From assembly GCA_942490535.1 (NCBI GenBank), contig CALNXQ010000005.1:1984001-2048000 (forward strand): a stretch of DNA of 64,000 nt. The letters run 5' to 3'. The position numbers and the translations under genes are program-made. Below, piece after piece: positions 27,001 to 34,438 of this stretch. Below the pieces are notes generated by a model, which was not told the DNA's origin, ran no database searches, and worked only from the letters and a program-made list of their open reading frames with translations. This DNA comes from JAEINY01 sp942490535 (GTDB taxonomy: Bacteria > Bacteroidota > Bacteroidia > Bacteroidales > Marinilabiliaceae). Position 1 is the stretch's first letter. Each line of letters starts with the position of its first letter.

Positions 27001-27147
27001 ATAGGTGTTGGTGGCGATAACAGCTGGGGAGCGCGTGTGCATCCCGAGTATTGCATTCCAGCTCGTAATTACAATTATACATTCACCATTATTCCCGTGA
27101 GTAAGAATGGAAATCAATCTCAGACGGGTCGTCTGATATATGACTAG
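24019..27147 (+). CDS. Beta-galactosidase, GH2 family (LacZ-like), exported
   Basis: A 1042-residue GH2 enzyme. The signal peptide is MKKTLGIILLTLASSGLIKAQ, so it acts in the periplasm or on the surface, unlike cytoplasmic LacZ. Domains in order: sugar-binding jelly roll (LNGTWKFNFVKKPADRP ... WADIQVPGNWELQGFGTPIY), Ig-like domain, TIM barrel (GVNRHEHDMHTGRVV; acid/base Glu468 in SMGNESGDG; nucleophile Glu531 in ILCEYAHAMGNS), a DUF4981-like domain, and the beta-galactosidase small-chain domain ending at the C-terminus (WLGRGPHENYADRKTS). ATG 24019 is used; an upstream in-frame start at 23983 would place an odd hydrophilic extension before the signal. It precedes a GH63-like gene by 22 bp, forming an operon. 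Confidence 0.94.
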   Translation: MKKTLGIILLTLASSGLIKAQKQGNHDWENTEIFAVNKEPAHASFIPFEKESAELWRHKFDSPFIQTLNGTWKFNFVKKPADRPRDFYQSSFDVSGWADIQVPGNWELQGFGTPIYTDVSYPFPANPPFIPNEFNPVGSYKRTFSIPANWDQKEVFIHLGSVKSAFYIWINGEKVGYSQGSKVPAEFNITSYLQAGENSVSLEVYRWSDGAYLEDQDYWKISGLERDVYLTARPKFHLFDFHLKAGLSNDYKDGQFELTTTFRGDKKEGDQVQVKLLDGDTVLLEETKAAEASLNFASVIENVKAWNAEMPNLYTLIINHKTKKGEMVESVTRQVGFRSVEIAGGQLLVNGKAILIKGVNRHEHDMHTGRVVSYESMEQDIRVMKELNINAVRTSHYPNTEEWYDLCDFYGMYLVGEANIESHGMGYEPDKATANQPMWKNAYLDRVERMVRRDKNHPSVIIWSMGNESGDGPNWAACYALIKSIDDTRPVQSEDAGDAEYTDIICPMYARPWHLKRHTNQLQTRPFILCEYAHAMGNSVGNLQDYWDLIYKYEQLQGGFIWDWVDQTFAIKDEAGNAIWGYGGDMGFAGVVNDSNFCANGIVAADRSLNPHAWEVKKVYQNFHFEAVPLAANEIKVTNRYDFRSSANYRFSWRIEEDGETIQKGELTLPVLAAGESTMLEVPYTTIQPKAGAEYFLNLEVALRTQEPLLPAGHVVATEQLQLPVGVPAQKVAMASGAIQVKTKKQQVRIQAGDVQLTFDQKSGTLTSYQLNGEELLKEAVRPFFWRAATDNDLGNSAPSRLSIWKEAGQRMTATSCLLRNQTDSQIQVVTTLKDAKSEVILETVYTVYADGAVKVANQFKAANRNLPELPRLGMKFLLNPALSQVEWLGRGPHENYADRKTSAFVGHYKGSVWEQYFPYVRPQETGNKTDVRWMSVTTEKGIGLLIQGEPTISANVLPFRYEALYHKRKDEPNKHGGSVQQGDANTLFVDYAQIGVGGDNSWGARVHPEYCIPARNYNYTFTIIPVSKNGNQSQTGRLIYD

Positions 27148-27169
27148 AAGGATACGTAAACTAATTATC

Positions 27170-29332
27170 ATGAAATTAATAGCATTTTCTTTTATAATCC
27201 TCCTGTTCAGTAGTTGCCAGGTGACACCACCGCCTATTGAAACGCAGGATGCCTCGATGGCCAACTTACTGGACATTTGTTACACGCCGCAGTCCGCTGT
27301 TTCGGAAAGTCACCATTTCCACACCGGGTTTGCCGATAAAGGGGCTTGGTTTGGTTATTTCCTGCCGCAGGATAGTACTACCTGGGGTGGCTTTACCGGA
27401 CCCTATATCGTGGCAGGTGAATATCCCGTGGCACTGGCTGAAACGCTGGCTCAATTGTCCATTTCGAAACTGCAGGATCAGGATTGGATGAACTGTCCGT
27501 TTATTCAGGCAGAGGATATCAGTTACTATCCGGGCTTTTTGATTCAAAACATCAAAACGGAAGATTTTACAGTGAGTATAAAAGTGAGTTATGCCACAGC
27601 TCACACTGCCATAGTAAGTTATGATGTAGAGAATAGTTCTGCCAGCGATCAGCTTATCCGCTTGCAATGGGATGGAAAGGTATTACCCTATAAGAACGAT
27701 TTAAATTTGTCGGCTTCACCCAAAGGTGTTGAGATTGGTTTTAATGGCATTCATGAAACCTGGAACTATTATTCCGAACCGGCCTGGAAATTCAGCATTC
27801 GCATGGCGGAAGAGGTAAAGACCAAGGTTGATGGGAATAATTTTCAGATGATTTGGCCGGAAACCATTGAACTGCAACCCGGAGCTCATTACCAGGTGAC
27901 GCAATTACAGTCCTTTACTTTTACGCCCGAAGAAAAAGCAAACGCAGATGCCGCTGCGACCGCGGTACTGGCAGATGTTAATGGGGTGCATCAGCAAAAT
28001 AGGGAACACTGGCAGGCTATGAAAAATAAATTAACGGCCAAGGTGGGGAGTGATCAGGTAGCCCTTCAAACGGCCATGAAAGCCCTGATGACGCTAAATA
28101 CCAACCGGCGAGCTCCCGCTGGTCGTATCCTAACCGAGGGGGTGGTGCCCAGTACTTTTTACAAGTGGTTCAATGGCGTGTGGGCCTGGGATTCCTGGAA
28201 GCACAGTGCCGGCTTGGCGCCATATATGCCCGAGGTGGCTAAAAACAATATCCGCAGTATGTTTGATTACCAGGTGGCCGTCAATGATTCCGAGAGGCCC
28301 TGGGATGAAGGGATGATTCTCGACTGTATCTTTTACTACGATGATCATGATGGCAGCGGTAACTGGAATGAGCGTAATTCAAAACCGCCACTGGCTGCCT
28401 GGACTGTTTGGAAAGTCTTTGAGAACACCAGGGACACTGCTTTTGTAGCGGAAATGTTACCGCATCTGATACGTTATCACCAGTGGTGGTACCGCAACCG
28501 TGATCACGATGGTAATGGTATTTGCGAGTATGGCTGTACCATCCACCCTTATAATGTAACAGTAACCGACAAGGACGGCACCTTGCAGGATCATCGCATT
28601 GAAGCTGCTGCCTGGGAAGGTGGAGGTGATAACTTCATCCGTTTTGATCAGGATTTGGGTGTGAAGATGCTGGACAATCATTACAATGAGCGCCTGGTGG
28701 GTTATAGCATGAACCAGGAGAGTGCCGACCTCAATGCATTTTTGGTCGCTGAGAAACGCTACCTGGCCAGAATGACTGAGCTGGTAGGACGACATAAAGA
28801 GGCACAGCAATATGAGCTGGACGCTGAGAAAGTAGCCGCTTTCATCCGTGAGAAGATGTTTGATGAAGCAACAGGTTTCTTTTACGATGTTGATATTATT
28901 ACCAAACAACCACTGGTGAGCCGTGGCAAAGGACCCGAAGGATGGATTGTGTTGTGGGCCAAGGTGGCCACCCCTGATCAGGCTGAAGCGGTTAAGAATA
29001 GCTTGATGGACAGCACCCAATTCAATACGAAAGTACCATTCCCCACAGCTGCCAAAGATAACCCCCGCTTCAACCCTACCGGGTATTGGCGCGGACCAGT
29101 GTGGATGAGTCCTGTCTGGTTTGGTTTAAAAGGATTACGCCAGTATGGGTTTGATACCGAAGCCGCACTTTTGTCGGCTAAAGTATTAGATAATGCCGAA
29201 GGTTTAACGACTCCAGGAGCACCCATTCGCGAAAATTACCATCCCCTTACAGGGGAGGGATTGAGCTGTTACAACTTCAGTTGGTCTTCAGCTCACACCT
29301 TAATGATTTTGGAATCATTAAACGGAAAATAG
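27170..29332 (+). CDS. GH63-like (MGH1-type) glycoside hydrolase, lipoprotein
   Basis: About 720 residues. The signal MKLIAFSFIILLFSSC ends in a lipobox Cys. An N-terminal beta domain (~30-260) is followed by an (alpha/alpha)6 barrel of the GH63 / mannosylglycerate-hydrolase-like type: FYKWFNGVWAWDSWKHSAG, ERPWDEGMILDCIF, RNRDHDGNGICEYGC, LNAFLVAEKRYLARM, TGYWRGPVWMSPVWFGL and the C-terminal YNFSWSSAHTLMI. Such enzymes invert alpha-glucosidic or alpha-mannosidic bonds; WAWDSWK and the Glu in the barrel end fit the catalytic acid/base regions, but I cannot assign residues with certainty. ATG 27170 gives a clean lipoprotein signal; it is 22 bp after GH2. Linkage specificity unknown. Confidence 0.82.
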   Translation: MKLIAFSFIILLFSSCQVTPPPIETQDASMANLLDICYTPQSAVSESHHFHTGFADKGAWFGYFLPQDSTTWGGFTGPYIVAGEYPVALAETLAQLSISKLQDQDWMNCPFIQAEDISYYPGFLIQNIKTEDFTVSIKVSYATAHTAIVSYDVENSSASDQLIRLQWDGKVLPYKNDLNLSASPKGVEIGFNGIHETWNYYSEPAWKFSIRMAEEVKTKVDGNNFQMIWPETIELQPGAHYQVTQLQSFTFTPEEKANADAAATAVLADVNGVHQQNREHWQAMKNKLTAKVGSDQVALQTAMKALMTLNTNRRAPAGRILTEGVVPSTFYKWFNGVWAWDSWKHSAGLAPYMPEVAKNNIRSMFDYQVAVNDSERPWDEGMILDCIFYYDDHDGSGNWNERNSKPPLAAWTVWKVFENTRDTAFVAEMLPHLIRYHQWWYRNRDHDGNGICEYGCTIHPYNVTVTDKDGTLQDHRIEAAAWEGGGDNFIRFDQDLGVKMLDNHYNERLVGYSMNQESADLNAFLVAEKRYLARMTELVGRHKEAQQYELDAEKVAAFIREKMFDEATGFFYDVDIITKQPLVSRGKGPEGWIVLWAKVATPDQAEAVKNSLMDSTQFNTKVPFPTAAKDNPRFNPTGYWRGPVWMSPVWFGLKGLRQYGFDTEAALLSAKVLDNAEGLTTPGAPIRENYHPLTGEGLSCYNFSWSSAHTLMILESLNGK

Positions 29333-29343
29333 GACAATTTCCT

Positions 29344-29399
29344 CCGGGCGGTCAGCTTACTTTTTACCGTAAAATAACCTGGCTGACCGTCCGGATTTT
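29344..29399 (+). terminator. Long-stem hairpin after the GH63-like gene
   Basis: Arms CCGGGCGGTCAGC (29344-29356) and GCTGACCGTCCGG (29382-29394) pair over 13 positions with one G-T, a 25-base loop, then ATTTTG. It lies 12 bp past the stop and 27 bp before the regulator ATG. The text after it, CTAACCCTAGTTTAGAGCAG, resembles TAACCCTTAAATCAG that follows the orphan leader hairpins at 53.7 kb. Confidence 0.65.
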
Positions 29400-29421
29400 G
29401 CTAACCCTAGTTTAGAGCAGT

Positions 29422-30165
29422 ATGAAGATGGCCCTTTTACCCAAACCCAACCACCTGTTGCTTGCTTTCTTATTCATGTTAGTTTGTTTAGCGAATATCA
29501 AAGGAAGTGGACGGAACGATTACTTTACTCCTTATCAACACAGACTGATGGAGAATCCTGCCATCATCCATGTGATCGCTAGTGAGAATAGCCAACTCCG
29601 GGAGCAACGCACGCTCATAGGGGTAGGATGGTTATTGTCGATCCTGGGGTGTTCAGGACTAGTGATTCTCTATTTAAAAAAAGCACGCCAGAAAAAGAAA
29701 AAATATTTGGCTCAATTGCATCAGTTGGAGCAGGAACTAAATTTCAGAATGCAGGAAGCTACCTCCCTGGCCATACAATTAACCCGTAATAAACAAGCAT
29801 TGCAGCAGTTAAATGTCTCCTTACAGAAGATTCGCAAGGGCGAGCTGCAGGAAGCTCAATTGAACATGGCCATTCATCACATAGGCCAGGAATTGAAGAA
29901 AGGAAAAGAAGTCACTGAATTGTCAGATATGCTTCAGGATATCCATCAGGACTTTTTTGTCAAATTATCCACTCAATGCCCCGACTTAACTTCAAATGAA
30001 TTAAAGATGTTAGGTTTGGTTCGCATGGGTTTATCCACGAAAGAAATTGCGTCGCTTAAAAACATTAGTCCCAAAGCCATTGAGATGAGTCGTTACCGGG
30101 TGCGTAAGAAACTTAATCTGACTCAGGATAATCACTTATCGGAATACCTTTTGCAACTAAGTTAA
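29422..30165 (+). CDS. Membrane-tethered LuxR-type HTH regulator
   Basis: A 247-residue protein. An N-terminal hydrophobic stretch (LLLAFLFMLVCLANIKG, ~12-28) acts as signal or first TM; after a ~37-residue external loop a second TM (LIGVGWLLSILGCSGLVILYL, ~66-86) is followed by a positively charged stop (KKARQKKKK), a coiled coil (~92-150) and a C-terminal LuxR/GerE HTH: LTSNELKMLGLVRMGLSTKEIASLKNISPKAIEMSRYRVRKKL. It resembles the C-terminal half of Bacteroidota TPR-TM-HTH regulators but has no TPRs or other sensor domain. The DNA-binding part faces the cytoplasm. Following the GH2/GH63 operon, it may control the glycan genes; this is inferred from position. Confidence 0.85.
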   Translation: MKMALLPKPNHLLLAFLFMLVCLANIKGSGRNDYFTPYQHRLMENPAIIHVIASENSQLREQRTLIGVGWLLSILGCSGLVILYLKKARQKKKKYLAQLHQLEQELNFRMQEATSLAIQLTRNKQALQQLNVSLQKIRKGELQEAQLNMAIHHIGQELKKGKEVTELSDMLQDIHQDFFVKLSTQCPDLTSNELKMLGLVRMGLSTKEIASLKNISPKAIEMSRYRVRKKLNLTQDNHLSEYLLQLS

Positions 30166-30186
30166 GGGGGGTAAAAAAGTAATCAT

Positions 30187-30225
30187 AAAGTATCATTACC
30201 AACAAATGGGTGGTGATACTTTTAT
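30187..30225 (+). terminator. Rho-independent terminator after the LuxR-type gene
   Basis: AAAGTATCATTACC (30187-30200) and GGTGGTGATACTTT (30209-30222) pair over 14 positions with two G-T; loop AACAAATG; then TTATT. It is 21 bp after the stop. Confidence 0.85.
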
Positions 30226-30368
30226 TGTGGCTTACCATTATTATTCACAGTCCGGTATAAAAAGGAAGATATAAGCTTAATGCAATGGTGAATTGTCTTG
30301 TTTTTTAGTCTGCATCCAGCAGCAAGTTCTTCTATGTTTATTAAGAATCTATCCCTATCCCTTAGGTC

Positions 30369-30406
30369 AAAAAGAAAAGCCACTCACACATTTGTGAGCA
30401 GCTTTT
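30369..30406 (-). terminator. Terminator of the M43 peptidase gene
   Basis: CTCACA (30383-30388) / TGTGAG (30393-30398) plus flanking AAAAGC (30375-30380) / GCTTTT (30401-30406) form an interrupted stem. On the minus strand it is followed by a U-rich tail, 30 bp after the peptidase stop. It could also work on the plus strand. Confidence 0.75.
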
Positions 30407-30435
30407 TCAAAATCTATGTTTGGTATTAGGGTATG

Positions 30436-33400
30436 TTAGTGTTTCTGAATCTTCATGACGTAATGGTTGGCTTGTGTAAGCACTTCCACCAGGTAGAGTC
30501 CATTGGTTAAATGCTCCACATTGATCTTCATGGTTTGGCTTTGGGTTCCATTTTGCGTTAGTACTTCATGACCTGTAATGTCAAAAATGCGAACCTGTAG
30601 GATTTCTTCTTTTTCTGTTTCAACGGTTAATTCAGAAGTGACCGGATTGGGGAAAATAGCCAGCTTATCGGTGGATAATTGTGGATTACTTGATGTGCTT
30701 ACCCCAAAGGTGATCCCCAAGTCAATCCCTGTACCTGAATCCAACTTGTCGCAAGGTGATGGATTGTACCATTCTGCGCCATCGTAACCTCGGTTATAAG
30801 CGACAAATCGAAGTGCTACGGTTTTGTTGCCTACGTAATTGTCGGGCAAGCTGATGTTACCAGTGAATGTATGTAAGTCATCCGTTGAATTGGCCGCAAA
30901 CCAATCTTTCATCAGGAGGTCTGCATCCGTGAAACCATTGCGATCGGCATCTACAAAAACTTTAAACCCAATACCGTCCCGCTCCCCGCATTCTCCCTTG
31001 CTGCACGTCACAGTAAAAGGAATGGATCCACTTATTGGCGCACGTACAATCTGGTCATTGATCAGGTTGGTATAGGCAGGCATGTTTTCGGCAGGTGTTG
31101 AATAATCGATCGTCCCTATTTGTATCCGGTCAATGTGTCCATATTTGGTACCCCACTCTTGTTCCACCTCACAAACGGTATAGGCGGCCGCAATATAGGC
31201 TTCTTTAGCCAGCTTGTAGGTTTCTCCCGATTGGGTTACCACGGTTAATGTGACCTTGTAAGTCCCATCTTCGGCCCAGGTGACCGTGGGCTCTTTTTCC
31301 TCGCTAGTGGCGGGCTGTCCGCCCTCAAATACCCAGTTCCAGGATTGAATAGGATCAGATGCCAGCGACTTACTCTTGTTGGAAAACAAGATGGGATAAT
31401 TGGTGTTGGGAGTGACGGTTTCAGCTTCGAAATCGACGGTGGCCGCAACCGTTCCTGCTTCAATGACGACGGCATAGTCTTCTATCTCACCACTCTCCAA
31501 CGTGGAGCAGGCATTGGCTACGAAGGTCCCGTCATCGCCGGCATAATACACCATTACCCGGGCCACAGTGGCTTCCTGAACGGCGTCGATGGGCACAATG
31601 ATCTGTTCAGAAAGGGTATAACTTCCGTTTGTGAAATTGGCCACATTCACCAATTGATAGAATGCCCGTTCTGAGGTTTCAAATTCACTGTTGTGATTCC
31701 AATCGATCCAGAGGGCTACCCCCAGGTCATCATTCGCGCCTGAATTACCCGCATCTAATGTAAGACTGAAAGGAACATGATCGCCGATCTTCATGGGTGT
31801 TGAATGGCTATTCCGGAAGGAATTATACATCGCTCTGTTTTCAGTGGTGTTGTCAATCGTTCCTAATTGGACATGCGTGATACCGCCATAAACAGCATAC
31901 TGTGTTTCGGGTTGACAGTAAGTTTCAGTCACGGTGACGGCATCTGTTTGGGTAGTGCTCTCGCTGGCTCCCGATTGAGAAGTTACTTGCAAGGAAACAT
32001 CATAACTGCCTGGTAATTCATAATAGATTTTCGGTGGGGTTTGTCCCAGGTAAGTATTGGGTACACCCCCCTCAAAGGTCCAGTTCCAGACGGTAATTGG
32101 GTCATCCAATGGTGCATTGCTGTAATCATTGAATTCGACCTCGTGTTTAATGAGAATATCGGGGTTTGAGATCATGAAATCAGGTGTCACTTCAGTCACA
32201 ACGGGCTTGACGATCACCCCGTAATCTTCCAGTTCACCACTTTCATAGGTGCCATATGGATCATACCCGTTCATGGCATTATTATTGGTTTTATAACTAC
32301 AAATAATGCGTAAACCAGTGATTTGATCCGTTACCATCTCATCCGGAATCGAAATAGTTTGTTTGTAAGTGTAATTTCCGTCCGCATCGGCATCCGTAAA
32401 TTGCATGGTGTGGTCAACAATCTCTTCGTCGGCATTAAATACAAAATCACCGTTGTGATCTAACCAGGCATGAATGATGTAATAATCATTTTCACCGGTC
32501 TCAAACTGGTTAAGGGTGATGCTCAAATCAACGGATTGGCCTGACTGAACAATGGCCACCTGATTCTCCAGATAGCTGGTCATGTATTCTACTGCTGTCG
32601 TATTATTGACGTTTGCCAGGGTCACATTGGTTATTCCGGCATAGGCTTTCCATTGTGTATTCGGGAAGCCATATTTCGTGTAGGCATTCTTAAATTGCAC
32701 CGAAAAGTGGTTTATGGTACAGTTTTTAATCTCATCAATGGATGAAGTGAACGCTTCCTGCAGGAATTCAATGGTCATGTTACCAATTGAGTTGGCCACT
32801 TCATGCTGAAGAGCGGATCCTGATAAGCGGATGGTGGCTTGCGTGGGCGTGATGCGATGCATAGTCGCCGTTAATCCATCCGGTACGTTAAGTACTTTAT
32901 AATGGGTATCGGCCATTAGGGAGGCATCGGTAAATTCAGCACCGCCAATTAATTCAGCGTTTAACACGGTTGATACACTGCCATTATTCACAAAAGCCTC
33001 CTCAAATAGATAGGAACCATAGACTACCGCTTTACCGGCCTCAAAGCCATCGTTAACCCCCGTGGCTTCCAGGTTGGCTTCCTGCCACAGCGTAATGCGG
33101 GCCGGATGTTGCATGGCTGCTTTCATGCGCAACACCTGATCCTGAGTATACATCTCATAGTCGTTGGTATAGTTCATGAAGTTTTGGGTGTTGGTATAAA
33201 AACCATCACAGTTTAATTCATCGATGTCCATGTGCGTTCGGCCCACTGCGGGTGTATCCTCACAATGGTCGCCCCCCTCCTGTTCAGGGCATCCCCCCTG
33301 GAAAGTATGGGCCAGGTTAAAGAAATGGCCGAATTCATGGGTTAAGACCCGGCGGAAATTCTCATCCGTATTATCGCCAATAAAGGCCCCGTTATAAACT

Positions 33401-34068
33401 GTTCGCGCCACGTTGTTATCGGCCATCCAGCTATTGGGATACCAGGAAACACCTGAATTGTAATAATCGCCATCGTCATACAAATCGTTCATGATGTATA
33501 CGTTCATGTATTTGTAATTGTCCCAGGCATATTTTTGAATCAAGTCATCGTATCCGGAGCCATTTCCAAAACCTGTTTCGACCGGATTGAAAGTCACACC
33601 CGAGCAGATGTTTCCATGGGGATCGATTTGAGCCAGCCGAAATTCAATGGGTAACAGATCCACGACATCCTGAAACCGGGAGTGAATGTTATCCTGGCCG
33701 GGTGACTGGCCCGCGAAATCTTCATTTACTTTCTGCAAGGCATTGGCAATTAAATTATAGGTGACCTCTTTGTTATTGTGGAGGGTGCCGAAGACATGAA
33801 ATACGATGGGCACTATGTATTTATCCGGATCTGCACCCGTGGCCTTGAGCGGGGCGGATTTCAAATGGGTCACCAGTGCTTTTTGCATAGCTGCCTCACG
33901 CAGATGTTCCTGATAGGCTTCGGGATGTGCTTTAAAAAAAGCCGCTTGCTGGTCTTCAAATTTACAGGTGTGCTGCTGGTTTTGCTCTTTCTGTGCCCAG
34001 CTCATGACCGGCAGCCAGATTATAAGGGCGAAGATGGTAAACCAAAATGGCATTGTTTTCTTTTTCAT
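30436..34068 (-). CDS. Large secreted M43 (pappalysin-type) metalloprotease with GEVED and PKD modules, T9SS tail
   Basis: A 1210-residue secreted enzyme. The signal is MKKKTMPFWFTIFALIIWLPVMSWAQ. The M43 catalytic domain (~85-310) contains HEFGHFFNLAH (His244, Glu245, His248, His254) and the expected downstream QNFMNYTNDY Met-turn. Modules after it: GEVED 1 (ends SGELEDYGVIV), PKD 1 (WNWTFEGGVPNTYLG), GEVED 2 (ends SGEIEDYAVVIE), PKD 2 (WNWVFEGGQPATSEE), and a third GEVED-like module whose usual EDY ending is degenerate (DSGTGIDLGITF). The final ~80 residues (LAIFPNPVTSELTVETEK ... GLYLVEVLTQANHYVMKIQK) are a type A T9SS sorting domain. It likely cleaves extracellular proteins. Divergent from the TPR kinase. 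Confidence 0.93.
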   Translation of the reverse strand: MKKKTMPFWFTIFALIIWLPVMSWAQKEQNQQHTCKFEDQQAAFFKAHPEAYQEHLREAAMQKALVTHLKSAPLKATGADPDKYIVPIVFHVFGTLHNNKEVTYNLIANALQKVNEDFAGQSPGQDNIHSRFQDVVDLLPIEFRLAQIDPHGNICSGVTFNPVETGFGNGSGYDDLIQKYAWDNYKYMNVYIMNDLYDDGDYYNSGVSWYPNSWMADNNVARTVYNGAFIGDNTDENFRRVLTHEFGHFFNLAHTFQGGCPEQEGGDHCEDTPAVGRTHMDIDELNCDGFYTNTQNFMNYTNDYEMYTQDQVLRMKAAMQHPARITLWQEANLEATGVNDGFEAGKAVVYGSYLFEEAFVNNGSVSTVLNAELIGGAEFTDASLMADTHYKVLNVPDGLTATMHRITPTQATIRLSGSALQHEVANSIGNMTIEFLQEAFTSSIDEIKNCTINHFSVQFKNAYTKYGFPNTQWKAYAGITNVTLANVNNTTAVEYMTSYLENQVAIVQSGQSVDLSITLNQFETGENDYYIIHAWLDHNGDFVFNADEEIVDHTMQFTDADADGNYTYKQTISIPDEMVTDQITGLRIICSYKTNNNAMNGYDPYGTYESGELEDYGVIVKPVVTEVTPDFMISNPDILIKHEVEFNDYSNAPLDDPITVWNWTFEGGVPNTYLGQTPPKIYYELPGSYDVSLQVTSQSGASESTTQTDAVTVTETYCQPETQYAVYGGITHVQLGTIDNTTENRAMYNSFRNSHSTPMKIGDHVPFSLTLDAGNSGANDDLGVALWIDWNHNSEFETSERAFYQLVNVANFTNGSYTLSEQIIVPIDAVQEATVARVMVYYAGDDGTFVANACSTLESGEIEDYAVVIEAGTVAATVDFEAETVTPNTNYPILFSNKSKSLASDPIQSWNWVFEGGQPATSEEKEPTVTWAEDGTYKVTLTVVTQSGETYKLAKEAYIAAAYTVCEVEQEWGTKYGHIDRIQIGTIDYSTPAENMPAYTNLINDQIVRAPISGSIPFTVTCSKGECGERDGIGFKVFVDADRNGFTDADLLMKDWFAANSTDDLHTFTGNISLPDNYVGNKTVALRFVAYNRGYDGAEWYNPSPCDKLDSGTGIDLGITFGVSTSSNPQLSTDKLAIFPNPVTSELTVETEKEEILQVRIFDITGHEVLTQNGTQSQTMKINVEHLTNGLYLVEVLTQANHYVMKIQKH

Positions 34069-34438
34069 TGTCCTTTTGAAATGTGTTACTGATTATCTCC
34101 GGGTAGGAGGTTTTCCTTGTTACTATTAATTCGAATTGCTTACTAAAGTATTGGAATATTTTATCCCAATAGTCGATTTATAACGCTCAAAAACTCTACA
34201 TGTATAGCTTTCTGCTAAGCATTTAGACTCTACATGAGGTTCTGAAAGTGTTAGTTTCATTGGGTGCATGGTGAAAGGGGGGCCCTCAGTTTGGGAAATT
34301 GATACTTTCTGGAGTGGTCAGGTGATGGTTTAAGAAAAGTGACAACCCATGCATAAGCCGGGTTAGTCTTTGAGAATGTTTTCAAGGGCAACTTTCTTTT
34401 TTTTCTGCCGTACTAACGGCTAGGGGGTAAGGAAAGAT
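34069..34438. promoter_or_regulatory. 370-bp divergent intergenic region
   Basis: It separates the M43 peptidase (minus) from the TPR kinase (plus). A reverse-strand TACTTTAG (34143-34150 on plus as CTAAAGTA) is one base off the TAnnTTTG box and about 75 bp from the peptidase start. The decamer ACTCTACATG occurs twice, at about 34193 and 34229 (36 bp apart), and CCGTACTAACGG near 34409 is a short palindrome. On the plus strand TTAGTCTTTGAG near 34363 resembles a -7 box with one extra base. No gene is seen. Confidence 0.4.
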
